A stretch of 8,764 bases of DNA from an uncultured bacterium (lineage in GTDB: Bacteria; Bacillota; Clostridia; Lachnospirales; Lachnospiraceae). Under the pieces are notes generated by a model. It worked only from the letters and a program-made list of their open reading frames with translations, had not been told where the DNA came from and searched no databases. A program made the translations under genes and the position numbers. The first letter of the stretch is position 1; every line of letters begins with the position of its first letter. Positions 1 through 7,448 of the stretch are shown piece by piece. Location of the stretch: assembly GCA_937893485.1 (NCBI GenBank), contig CALBJL010000202.1, forward strand, positions 1 through 8,764, in the 5' to 3' direction.

Positions 1-116
1 TTGCACTGGCCTGGGAGTCACCTCCACCGGACGTTATCCGGCATCCTGCCCTATGAAGCCCGGACTTTCCTCACCTGCGCAGCGCGCAGCCGCGATCATC
101 TGTTCTGCTCAATCAA
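1..116 (-). ncRNA. rnpB: RNase P RNA, bacterial type A, 5' part only (cut by window edge)
   Basis: This is the catalytic RNA of ribonuclease P, which removes 5' leaders from tRNA precursors. On the minus strand the universally conserved CR-I/P4 segment GAGGAAAGTCCGGGCT lies at 72-57. It is followed by CATAGGGCAGGATGCC, a GGATAAC-type P8/P9 region, and GCCAGTGCAA just before the window ends; this order is typical of type A RNase P RNA. Upstream of CR-I, a perfect 6-bp hairpin (CTGCGC, loop GCT, GCGCAG; 89-75) fits a short P3. The 5' end is set at about 116 from the promoter at 123-151 and is uncertain by a few bases. The rest of the molecule, including the P1 partner strand and CR-V, lies beyond base 1, so the gene is truncated by the window and not in nature. 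The identity is as good as certain; the exact 5' end is inference. Confidence 0.93.
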
Positions 117-122
117 GTGTCT

Positions 123-151
123 ATTATGCCATGTTCTGTATGAAAATTCAA
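123..151 (-). promoter_or_regulatory. Sigma-A promoter of rnpB (extended -10)
   Basis: On the minus strand a -35 box TTGAAT (151-146, 4 of 6 to consensus) is separated by exactly 17 bp from a -10 box CATAAT (128-123, 5 of 6). TG stands one base before the -10, giving an extended -10 (TGG-CATAAT). Transcription would begin near 118-114, which matches the expected 5' end of the RNase P RNA. The promoter lies in the gap between the kinase gene and rnpB, so rnpB has its own start site and need not depend on the upstream operon. Confidence 0.8.
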
Positions 152-220
152 GCAAAAGTTCTCTGCCTGTGCTTATGCATAGTGCCGGTTTCGCACGCGC
201 CACTCACAAAGACACCTTTC

Positions 221-1873
221 CTATACGTTAAAGCAGCTGCCTCCGATAAATTCACGCACAAGCGAATTGTGGTGGATATTCTCACTCGGCATCGGCAGGA
301 AGTAGTCGAGGAATTTTAACAGGCGTTTTGCCTCCACATACTCCGGCGCGGTCTTTGGAATATTGAATAACAACGGCTCCGCATAGACCTTGAGCACCGC
401 CAGCTCATACAACAGCGCGGAATTAAACACATAATCCGCACACTCCTGGAACGGGAAAATATATTTTTCCTCGCCCCTGCGCACAGAATCCCACATCGCG
501 ATCGTCTCCTGCGCGGACGTATTGCGCGTTCTCGCATCCCGCACGATTCTGCGGATCAGCCGTCCGTCTGTGGTCGGCAGCGCATTGTGCTCATCGATCG
601 CAAGCTGTGTGAGTGCACTGATATAGATCTTGAATTTGCTGTCCGCGGGCAGGGAATAGGATAATTTATCATCCAGTCCGTGAATGCCCTCAATGACTAA
701 TACATCATCCGGCCCAAGCTGCATATATTTTCCGCGGTATTCGCGCTTTCCGGTCTTGAAATTAAAGATCGGCAGCTCCACGCGCTCACCTGCGAGCAGT
801 GCTGACATATCTTTATTAAATAACTCGATATCCAGAGCCTCCAGACATTCAAAATCATAATTTCCATTCTCATCGCGCGGTGTCTTATCGCGGTCGAGAT
901 AGTAGTCATCAATCGGAATCGGATGCGGTTTCATGCCCATTGCGGACAAATGGATCGACAGCCGGTGTGAGAATGTCGTTTTTCCCGATGAGGACGGGCC
1001 GGCAATCATGATAAACTTTTTCTGCCCTGCACGCGCGATGATGCCTGCCAGTTCTCCGATCTGTGCCTCCATCTGCGCTTCCTGCATAAGCATAATATCC
1101 TGAATCCTGCCGCTCGCAATCGCCTCATCCAGCTCTCCGATATTTTTCACGCCCATCTTCGCGCCCCATTCACTGCTCGCACGCTGTGTCGCAAACAGCT
1201 TGTCAGAGGGCTCGAACGACTCGACAATGCCGGTCTTCGGCTCCGGATACAGCAGCACAAAACCGTCGCGGTAAGCGGTCAGCCCAAAGCCGGTCACATA
1301 TCCGGTAGACGGCAGCATATAACCATAAAAATAGTCCTTATAGCCGTCAAGCTCATAGATGTTCACCGATGAGCTGCGGCGATAGCCAAACAGCTTTTCC
1401 TTGTCTGTCATGCCAAGCTCATGAAACAGTTTGATCGCCTTTGCAGTAGAAATGCTCTCCTTTTTGATCGGCAGATCCTTCTCTGCGATCTGCTTCATTT
1501 TCTCGGATAGCTGTTCTAAAAACGCCTCCGTGACCGGCTGGTCTGTGCCCGCCAGCTCACAATACTGACCATTTCCGGTCGTCTGTAACACATGCACATC
1601 CACACCCTGCGCTCCGAGCAGCTCATCAACCGCCTTTTGCAGCAGCAAAATCTCCGTGCGCCGGTACGCCTTGATGCCTGCCTTATCCGCAGTCGTGACA
1701 AAGGTCAGCGTTCCGTCCTCCTCGACCCGCTTATTCAGTTCCCGCAGCCTGCCGTTAAAATAGGCGAGCGCGATCTGCTGGTCATAGTCGTTCTGATGCT
1801 CCTTTGCGATCTGCTCATAGGTCGTTCCCGCTTCGTATGTGACCTCATTTCCTGCTATTGTAATCTTACACAT
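221..1873 (-). CDS. TGS-domain nucleoside kinase (uridine kinase-like P-loop, ThrRS-like N-terminus)
   Basis: This is a cytoplasmic fusion protein of 550 aa, counted from the ATG at 1873. Residues 1-60 form a TGS domain. Residues 65-210 resemble the second additional (editing) domain of threonyl-tRNA synthetase, for example KDLPIKKE...AIKLFHELG and MLPSTG. Residues 285-500 form a uridine kinase/phosphoribulokinase-type P-loop domain: Walker A GPSSSGKTT at 292-300, DDYY at 322-325, VIEGIHGL near 393-400 and DGRLIRRIVRD near 436-446. The family is usually annotated as nucleoside kinase or uridine kinase; its true substrate is not clear from sequence, so phosphorylation of a (deoxy)nucleoside is inference. 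The start was chosen because a strong Shine-Dalgarno match precedes this ATG, while an in-frame TTG 15 bases upstream lies inside that site. It is the last gene of the cluster, 35 bp after the Nif3 gene, with no visible terminator before rnpB. The stop is TAG. Confidence 0.88.
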   Translation of the reverse strand: MCKITIAGNEVTYEAGTTYEQIAKEHQNDYDQQIALAYFNGRLRELNKRVEEDGTLTFVTTADKAGIKAYRRTEILLLQKAVDELLGAQGVDVHVLQTTGNGQYCELAGTDQPVTEAFLEQLSEKMKQIAEKDLPIKKESISTAKAIKLFHELGMTDKEKLFGYRRSSSVNIYELDGYKDYFYGYMLPSTGYVTGFGLTAYRDGFVLLYPEPKTGIVESFEPSDKLFATQRASSEWGAKMGVKNIGELDEAIASGRIQDIMLMQEAQMEAQIGELAGIIARAGQKKFIMIAGPSSSGKTTFSHRLSIHLSAMGMKPHPIPIDDYYLDRDKTPRDENGNYDFECLEALDIELFNKDMSALLAGERVELPIFNFKTGKREYRGKYMQLGPDDVLVIEGIHGLDDKLSYSLPADSKFKIYISALTQLAIDEHNALPTTDGRLIRRIVRDARTRNTSAQETIAMWDSVRRGEEKYIFPFQECADYVFNSALLYELAVLKVYAEPLLFNIPKTAPEYVEAKRLLKFLDYFLPMPSENIHHNSLVREFIGGSCFNV

Positions 1874-1876
1874 ATA

Positions 1877-1886
1877 TGATCCCCCC
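1877..1886 (-). promoter_or_regulatory. Ribosome binding site deciding the kinase start
   Basis: GGGGGGATCA on the minus strand matches about 8 of 10 positions of the extended anti-Shine-Dalgarno complement (GAGGTGATCA). It stands 3 bases before the ATG at 1873, with its G-rich core about 7 bases away. It overlaps an in-frame TTG at 1888-1886, which argues against that codon as the start. Confidence 0.6.
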
Positions 1887-1908
1887 AATCCTGCACGACA
1901 CTACTATC

Positions 1909-2694
1909 TTATAATACAACGAACGGGTCGTTTCGTTCCTGTGCAGCTGCCTCGATCTGTGGCAGTTCACGGCTTACATATTCCTGCATATCGGAAATAA
2001 AAATATGCTCAATGCCGTAATGTCCGGCATCTATGATGCACAATCCCTGCGCAACCGCATCAATGCCGCTGTGATGATCGATATCCCCTGTGATGAACAC
2101 CTGCGCCCCCTGACACAATGCATCACCGATCATACTTTTTCCCGCTCCCGGACAGATCGCCACGCGGCTGACCGGCTTTTCCAGATCACCAAATATTTTG
2201 ACGGTCTGCAAGCCAAACCGCTGCTTGACCTGATCGCCCAGCTGTTTCAGTGAGCAGCCCCCGCGCATATTTCCGATCGTTCCGATACCGTAGATCTGCC
2301 CTTCCCGCTCAAACAGATCGCCGAGCGGTGCTTCTACCGGAATACCCATACGCTCCGCCGCCAGCGTTCCCATGCGCGCCGCATCATAATTGGTATGCAT
2401 CGCATAGCAGCTGATGCCTGCCTGCAAAAGCTTTACCACACGCGCACCGATAAACTCATCTGTGTTGATTTTTTTTAACGGTGAAAAAATCATCGGGTGG
2501 TGTGTGAGCAAAAGCTGCGCCCCGCACGCCTGTGTCTGTGCAATCGCGGTCTCATCCGCATCCAGCGCAATAAATATTTTTGAAATCTCCTGCGCGCGGT
2601 CGCCCACAAGCAGCCCGACATTATCCCATTCCTGCGCATAAGCCTCCGGCGCAAGGTCTGTGAGTTTTTTTATCACATCCTGTAATATCATCAT
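1909..2694 (-). CDS. Nif3/YqfO-family dinuclear metal-centre protein
   Basis: This is a Nif3-like protein of 261 aa from the ATG at 2694. The family forms a toroidal hexamer with a two-metal site per subunit. Its biochemical role is unsettled; it is often annotated as a GTP cyclohydrolase I type 2 homologue. Visible hallmarks are DNVGLLVGD (residues 24-32), LLTHHP with H65 and H66, MHTNYD with H100 and D104, GDIDHH near 203-208, and DAGHYGIEH with H225, E229 and H230. These supply the expected metal ligands. The length fits the compact form without the PII-like insertion of the 370-aa B. subtilis YqfO. The start is ambiguous: TTG (2697), ATG (2694) and ATG (2691) are in frame. ATG 2694 shares a base with the trmK stop (TGATG), which suggests translational coupling, and only a weak GCGGG site precedes it. 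It lies between trmK and the kinase gene, the same trmK-Nif3 pairing as in Bacillus. The stop is TAA. Confidence 0.9.
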   Translation of the reverse strand: MMILQDVIKKLTDLAPEAYAQEWDNVGLLVGDRAQEISKIFIALDADETAIAQTQACGAQLLLTHHPMIFSPLKKINTDEFIGARVVKLLQAGISCYAMHTNYDAARMGTLAAERMGIPVEAPLGDLFEREGQIYGIGTIGNMRGGCSLKQLGDQVKQRFGLQTVKIFGDLEKPVSRVAICPGAGKSMIGDALCQGAQVFITGDIDHHSGIDAVAQGLCIIDAGHYGIEHIFISDMQEYVSRELPQIEAAAQERNDPFVVL

Positions 2695-3434
2695 CAATTA
2701 CCCGCTTTCATGTATGTCTGTGCTGCCTCATTGCGTGCGATCTGACGATACAGCTCATCCCTGCGCTGCGCGATCCGTGCCCCGCCGGTCTGCGCATCCG
2801 GCAGTCCCCGCAGGATCTGTTCACACTGTGCGTGCTCCTTTTGCAGATAGTCTGCCAGCACCGGATGCCTCTGCATCAGCAGACGACAGCCGTATGCATC
2901 CGTGACGGAAAGCTCCAGCCCGCACGCCTGTGCGCGTCCTCCATCATCCGACGCACGTTTCGGCAGAATCCGCAAAATCGGATAAAATTTGCCATCCTCC
3001 AGCACAAAATCCTCCTGCTCCACAAAATAATTCTGCTCCCGCAGGAAACGCCGCACACCCGCCAGTTCCGACTGCGGTTCGATCACGAGCTGATCGAGCG
3101 ACCGCACGACTTCCTCTCCGCGGGATAAAATATCCATGATCAGATTGCCGCCCATACCAGCGATCACAACCGCATCCGCCTCACCCGGCTGCAGCCGTTC
3201 CAGCCCGTTTGACAGCCTTGTCTGTATGTAATTTTCCAACTGTTCCTCCGCAACATGCGCACGCGCGCGCTGCAGAGGACCTTCACCTATATCCATCGCG
3301 ACCGCGCGCCGGATACAGCCGTTTTTGATCAGATAAATCGGCAGATAGCCGTGATCACAGCCTACATCTGCCAGCGTATCTGCGGGCTGCACCTGTGCTG
3401 CGATGTGCAACAGACGATTCGACAGCCGGTTCAT
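2694..3434 (-). CDS. trmK: tRNA (adenine22-N1)-methyltransferase TrmK
   Basis: This is a 246-aa class I S-adenosylmethionine-dependent methyltransferase expected to make m1A at position 22 of tRNA (TrmK/YqfN family). The Rossmann motif I is LADVGCDHGYLPIYL (residues 21-35), with the DxGCDxG pattern typical of TrmK. D48 in AMDIGEGPL would hold the SAM ribose. IAGMGG (91-96) is motif IV, and EPQSE (119-123) and LEDGKFYPI (145-153) are further family signatures. The C-terminal third is charged and helical, as expected for the coiled-coil tRNA-binding domain. The family is usually 225-250 aa long, so the gene is full length. It begins 1 bp after the rpoD stop, with CTGGAG about 4-5 bases before the ATG, and its TGA overlaps the next start, so it is probably cotranscribed with rpoD. 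Confidence 0.92.
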   Translation of the reverse strand: MNRLSNRLLHIAAQVQPADTLADVGCDHGYLPIYLIKNGCIRRAVAMDIGEGPLQRARAHVAEEQLENYIQTRLSNGLERLQPGEADAVVIAGMGGNLIMDILSRGEEVVRSLDQLVIEPQSELAGVRRFLREQNYFVEQEDFVLEDGKFYPILRILPKRASDDGGRAQACGLELSVTDAYGCRLLMQRHPVLADYLQKEHAQCEQILRGLPDAQTGGARIAQRRDELYRQIARNEAAQTYMKAGN

Positions 3435-3435
3435 A

Positions 3436-4593
3436 TTACTCCAGATAATCCTTCAGTTTTCTGCTGCGGCTCGGATGGCGCAGCTTGCGCAATGCCTTTG
3501 CCTCGATCTGACGGATACGCTCACGTGTGACATTGAACTCTCTGCCGACCTCCTCAAGTGTGCGCGCACGGCCGTCCTCAAGACCGAAACGTAGTGTCAG
3601 CACCTTTTTCTCACGCTCTGTCAGTGTGCCGAGCACTTCCTCTAGCTGCTCCTTGAGCAGGGTAAATGCAGCCGCATCCGCGGGTACGGGTACATTATCA
3701 TCCTGAATAAAGTCGCCGAGATGGGAATCCTCCTCCTCACCGATCGGAGTCTCCAGCGATACCGGCTCCTGCGAAATCTTTAAGATCTCACGCACACGCT
3801 CGACCGGCATATTCATCTCTGCCGCGATCTCCTCCGGGCTTGGCTCTCTGCCCAGCTCCTGCAAAAGCTGTCTCGATACACGGATCAGCTTGTTGATCGT
3901 CTCTACCATATGCACAGGGATACGGATGGTACGCGCCTGATCTGCGATCGCACGTGTGATCGCCTGTCTGATCCACCATGTCGCGTAGGTGGAAAACTTA
4001 TATCCCTTCCGGTAATCGAACTTTTCTACTGCCTTGATCAGACCGAGATTGCCCTCCTGAATCAGATCGAGAAACAGCATACCGCGTCCGACATAGCGCT
4101 TGGCGATGCTGACAACGAGACGCAGGTTCGCCTCTGCCAGACGCTGCTTTGCCTCCATATCACCCAGCTCCATGCGCTTTGCCAGCTCGATCTCATCCTC
4201 TGCGGACAACAGCGGCACTTTACCGATCTCCTTGAGGTACATGCGCACCGGATCCTCGATGCTGACTCCGTCGGGCACTGACAGGTCGATCTGCTCGACT
4301 TCTACCTCGTCATCATCATCCAGCAGAATATCCTCGTCGTCATCATCGGAAATACGCAGCACATCGATGTTGTGAGTCTCCAAAAACTCCAAAATCTCCT
4401 CGAACTGCTCTGCGTTCAGATTCATGTCCTTGAAATACTCACTGATCTCCTGATACTCCAGCATATTCTTTTTCTTCTTTGCCATCTCCAGCAGTTCGTT
4501 GAGTTTCGCTAAGAACTGCTCCGATGTCACGCCATTTGCTGTTGTCTCAGCCGCCTTTTCAGTTTTTGCTTTGGTAGATTTCTTGTTCTCCAT
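3436..4593 (-). CDS. rpoD: Principal RNA polymerase sigma factor (sigma-70/sigma-A)
   Basis: This is the housekeeping sigma factor of 385 aa (also called sigA), which directs RNA polymerase to TATAAT/TTGACA promoters. Residues 1-20 are rich in Lys and Ala, and 22-80 correspond to region 1.1. A very acidic linker (82-100) follows, then region 1.2 (DPVRMYLKEIGKVPLLS, 114-130). Regions 2.1-2.4 run from about 150 to 228 and include FLDLIQEGNLGL and YKFSTYATWWIRQAI. Region 3 spans about 235-300. Region 4 ends with the helix-turn-helix TLEEVGREFNVTRERIRQIE (345-364). All core regions are intact and the length is close to the 371 aa of B. subtilis SigA. A 73-bp gap follows dnaG and contains an AGAGGA site 10 bases before the ATG but no convincing promoter. 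The stop is TAA, 1 bp before trmK. Confidence 0.98.
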   Translation of the reverse strand: MENKKSTKAKTEKAAETTANGVTSEQFLAKLNELLEMAKKKKNMLEYQEISEYFKDMNLNAEQFEEILEFLETHNIDVLRISDDDDEDILLDDDDEVEVEQIDLSVPDGVSIEDPVRMYLKEIGKVPLLSAEDEIELAKRMELGDMEAKQRLAEANLRLVVSIAKRYVGRGMLFLDLIQEGNLGLIKAVEKFDYRKGYKFSTYATWWIRQAITRAIADQARTIRIPVHMVETINKLIRVSRQLLQELGREPSPEEIAAEMNMPVERVREILKISQEPVSLETPIGEEEDSHLGDFIQDDNVPVPADAAAFTLLKEQLEEVLGTLTEREKKVLTLRFGLEDGRARTLEEVGREFNVTRERIRQIEAKALRKLRHPSRSRKLKDYLE

Positions 4594-4666
4594 CCTGTTT
4601 CCATCCTCTCGTGGTTAATATCATTTTGTCCTATTTTTCATCATTTTATGTAATCGGAATCACGTA

Positions 4667-6427
4667 TCAGCGTTTATTCGCCTTTGCGGCATCGATAAAA
4701 CGCTGCATCTCTTCGAGACTCGTCACATCCACCTGCGCTTTTTTCATCTCCAGACTCTCCCGCCGGATTCTGCCTATCACATCCCGCAATGCCTTTTCCT
4801 GCTCCTGCGGGGAAGTCAGCTCCGGCAGCCTTGCATGAAACAGTCCTGCCACACGGCTCTGCTTCTCATCATCTGAAAAATAACTGATGATCTGTGCCGG
4901 ATTCGGCGTGCCGTTTTCATACTGCTCATACAATAACTGTGCAACCTTGCGGTACAACGGCTCCGAAAAATCCTCCGGCTGGATCTCGTTCCTGACGCTC
5001 TCATAGAGCTCCGGACGGTCGCTCAGCCATGTCAAAAGCAGCTTCTGCGCCTGCAAATTAGCATTTTCCGGCTTGTTTTTATGATTCATGCCGGATCTTA
5101 GCTGCTGCGGCTGTGGCTCCGTTCCCTTTCCGTAACCTCTGGCTCCCAGCGTATTCACGAGCTTACGCAGCTGTTCATAGCTGATATGATAGTGTTCCGC
5201 CGCCGCCGTGATATAATTCTCGCGCTCCAGCTCCTCCTGAAAGCCTAACAGCCTCCGCGCCAGCTCATTGTGGAACGCAGTCTTGCTCTCCGGATCTCTC
5301 ATATCATAATTCTGCTCTAAAATACGCAGTTCAAAGAAAAAGCTGTTTTCCGCCGCATCGATACGTTTTTGAAATTCCTCCGCGCCGAGCGCCTTGATAA
5401 ATTCATCCGGATCCTTGTACGGTTCCATATGGATGACCTTTGCGGTCAGCCCGACCTCTTTTAAAATCGGTATCGCACGCAGCGCCGCCTTGATGCCTGC
5501 GCCATCGCTGTCAAACGTCAGATAAACCTCCTTCGTATAGCGCTTGAGCAGACTCGCATGCCCGGTCGTAAACGCCGTTCCGAGCGAAGCGACCGCATTG
5601 TCAAAGCCTGCCTGATGCAGTGCGATCACATCCATATAGCCCTCACACAAAAGCATCTGCGGCTTTTTGGTCATGCGCGCCAGATGCAGCGCGTAGAGAT
5701 TTCTCGACTTGTCAAAAATCGGTGTTTCCGGCGAATTCAGGTATTTCGGTTCGCCCTCACCCATCACTCTGCCGCCGAAGCCGATAACCTTTCCACGCAT
5801 ATCCATGATCGGGAACATCGCGCGGTTCCAGAATTTGTCGTGTCCGCCACGCGTTTCATCAAACGTGACCAGACCGGACTCCTTGAGCAGCCCATCCTCA
5901 TAGCCCTTGCTCTTTAAATAGCGGTACAGGTCATCACTGTACTTATCCGAGTAGCCGAGCCCGAATTTGCGCATCGTCTCATCGGAGAGCTCCCGTTTGT
6001 GGAAATAATCATACGCCTGTCTGCCGCGCGGACTGCGCAGCAGTGCATAGTAATATTTTGCGGCTTCCTTCTGCACCTCCAACAGACGGCTGCGCTTATC
6101 CGCCTGCTGCTTTGCCTCCTTTGACGGTTCGACCACGGGCAGCTCCACACCGGCGCGCCCCGCCAGCTCCTGCAGCACCTCCGGAAACGTCGCATTTTCA
6201 TAATTCATCAGAAACGTGATCACATTTCCCCCCGCTCCGCAGCCGAAACAGTAATACATCTGTTTTCCCGCAGATACGGTAAATGATCCGGTCTTTTCAT
6301 TGTGAAATGGGCACAGACCCACATAATTGCTGCCACGCTTGTGCAGCTTTACATATTGGGAGATCACATCCACGATATCGGTGCGTGAACGTACCTCCTC
6401 GACGATATCATCGGAATAAAAAGGCAT
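4667..6427 (-). CDS. dnaG: DNA primase
   Basis: This primase of 586 aa makes the RNA primers for Okazaki fragments and leading-strand starts at the replication fork, with the DnaB/DnaC helicase as partner. The N-terminal CHC2 zinc finger is complete: C39 and H42 in LCPFHNEKTGSF, then C60 and C63 in YYCFGCGAGG. The catalytic core contains KYLNSPETPIFDKS (228-241). The TOPRIM domain has E262 in CEGYMD (261-266) and D306 and D308 in TFDSDGAG, the expected metal-binding acids. Residues from about 450 onward would be the helicase-binding domain. The length is near the 603 aa of B. subtilis DnaG. The ATG is 1 bp after the dgt stop, and the site AGGTGA, 6 bases upstream, lies inside the end of dgt, so the two are probably translated from one message. 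Confidence 0.98.
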   Translation of the reverse strand: MPFYSDDIVEEVRSRTDIVDVISQYVKLHKRGSNYVGLCPFHNEKTGSFTVSAGKQMYYCFGCGAGGNVITFLMNYENATFPEVLQELAGRAGVELPVVEPSKEAKQQADKRSRLLEVQKEAAKYYYALLRSPRGRQAYDYFHKRELSDETMRKFGLGYSDKYSDDLYRYLKSKGYEDGLLKESGLVTFDETRGGHDKFWNRAMFPIMDMRGKVIGFGGRVMGEGEPKYLNSPETPIFDKSRNLYALHLARMTKKPQMLLCEGYMDVIALHQAGFDNAVASLGTAFTTGHASLLKRYTKEVYLTFDSDGAGIKAALRAIPILKEVGLTAKVIHMEPYKDPDEFIKALGAEEFQKRIDAAENSFFFELRILEQNYDMRDPESKTAFHNELARRLLGFQEELERENYITAAAEHYHISYEQLRKLVNTLGARGYGKGTEPQPQQLRSGMNHKNKPENANLQAQKLLLTWLSDRPELYESVRNEIQPEDFSEPLYRKVAQLLYEQYENGTPNPAQIISYFSDDEKQSRVAGLFHARLPELTSPQEQEKALRDVIGRIRRESLEMKKAQVDVTSLEEMQRFIDAAKANKR

Positions 6428-6428
6428 T

Positions 6429-7448
6429 TTAATTCACCTGCCATGCCAGCGGGACAAAAAATTCGTTAAATTTTGCAATCGCATACTGATCGGTCATGCC
6501 TGCGATATAGTCACACACCACGCGATCTTGATGCTCTCCGGCATCGATCATGCGTGTAAACTGCTCCGGCATGATCTCCGGACGTTCCATATAGTAAAAG
6601 AACAGCTTGCGCAGCAGCTCCTTCGCCTTTGTCTCCTCCGTCTTTGCGATCGAGTTGCGGTACAGATTGTCAAACATAAACTGCCGCAGTCCGGTCATCG
6701 CCTCCGCGACGTCGGGCGACATACAGATGTCATTTTTGTCCATGCTGTTGATAATAATATTATGTACGAGTGTATCTAAGCGGTCCTTCGTCGAATGTCC
6801 GAGAACCTCCCGGTATTGCAGCGGAATATCTTCCTCTGTCAATATCCGCGCACGGATCGCGTCGTCAATATCATGGTTGATATAGGCGATCTTATCGGAT
6901 AAACGCACGATCCGCCCCTCTAACGTATGCGGCATGAGGCTCGTCTGATGATTGCGGATGCCATCTCTGACCTCCCATGTCAGGTTCAGCCCCTCGCCGC
7001 CCTTTTCCAGACACTCCACGACACGCACACTCTGTTCATTATGTGCAAAACCACCCTCGCACAGCTCGTTTAACACATGCTCACCGGCATGTCCAAACGG
7101 CGTGTGCCCGAGATCATGTCCGAGCGCAATCGCCTCTACAAGATCCTCATTCAGCCGCAGCGCCTTCGCGATCGTGCGGGCATTCTGGGATACCTCCAGC
7201 GTGTGTGACAGCCGCGTGCGGTAATGGTCGCCTTTGGGTGTCAGGAATACCTGTGTCTTATTTTTCAAACGCCGGAATGCCTTACTGTGCAAAATCCGGT
7301 CCCGGTCTCTCTGAAAAACCGGACGGATATCACACTGCGGTTCTTCCCGGTCCCTGCCGACCGAATTTTCATCCAGACAGGCATGGGGGCTCAGCATCGT
7401 GTGCTGCCGTCGTTCCAACTCTTCCCGAATGGTCATATGTTGTTTCAT
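6429..7448 (-). CDS. dgt: Deoxyguanosinetriphosphate triphosphohydrolase-like HD protein
   Basis: This is an HD-domain phosphohydrolase of 339 aa that hydrolyses dGTP, or dNTPs more widely, to deoxynucleoside and triphosphate, so it shapes the dNTP pool. The HD metal site is visible: H82 in RTRLSHTLEVSQ, H111-D112 in ALGHDLGHTPFGHAGE, and D185 in VRLSDKIAYINHD; H115 and H120 are further conserved residues. FQRDRDRILHSKAFRRLKNK (45-64) is also a family hallmark. The length fits the short clostridial class rather than the 505-aa E. coli Dgt. The start could be the ATG at 7448, or the ATG at 7436 giving MTIREELE, the usual family N-terminus. AAGGA sits only 3 bases before the first and a second AAGGA 11 bases before the other, so neither is decided. 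It is the first gene of the cluster, 1 bp before dnaG. The exact preferred substrate is not shown by sequence. Confidence 0.93.
   Translation of the reverse strand: MKQHMTIREELERRQHTMLSPHACLDENSVGRDREEPQCDIRPVFQRDRDRILHSKAFRRLKNKTQVFLTPKGDHYRTRLSHTLEVSQNARTIAKALRLNEDLVEAIALGHDLGHTPFGHAGEHVLNELCEGGFAHNEQSVRVVECLEKGGEGLNLTWEVRDGIRNHQTSLMPHTLEGRIVRLSDKIAYINHDIDDAIRARILTEEDIPLQYREVLGHSTKDRLDTLVHNIIINSMDKNDICMSPDVAEAMTGLRQFMFDNLYRNSIAKTEETKAKELLRKLFFYYMERPEIMPEQFTRMIDAGEHQDRVVCDYIAGMTDQYAIAKFNEFFVPLAWQVN

Larger units (their letters stand above)
221..7448 (-). other. Predicted transcription unit dgt-dnaG-rpoD-trmK-nif3-kinase
   Basis: Six same-strand genes are separated by 1 bp, 73 bp, 1 bp, a 1-base overlap and 35 bp, and no intrinsic terminator is visible between them. 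Several ribosome binding sites lie inside the preceding gene. dnaG-rpoD is the core of the macromolecular synthesis operon, and rpoD-trmK-nif3 is conserved in Firmicutes. The 73-bp gap before rpoD could hide an extra promoter, but I could not assign one. Cotranscription is inference from spacing. Confidence 0.6.

Noticed and set aside
53..319. Plus-strand open frame of 88 codons across the rnpB start and kinase end
   Set aside because: It runs antisense through the conserved RNase P RNA core and the kinase C-terminus; its sequence is explained by those features.
1874..1888. TTG at 1888 as start of the kinase
   Set aside because: The TTG overlaps the Shine-Dalgarno sequence of the ATG at 1873, and the five extra residues do not belong to the TGS domain.
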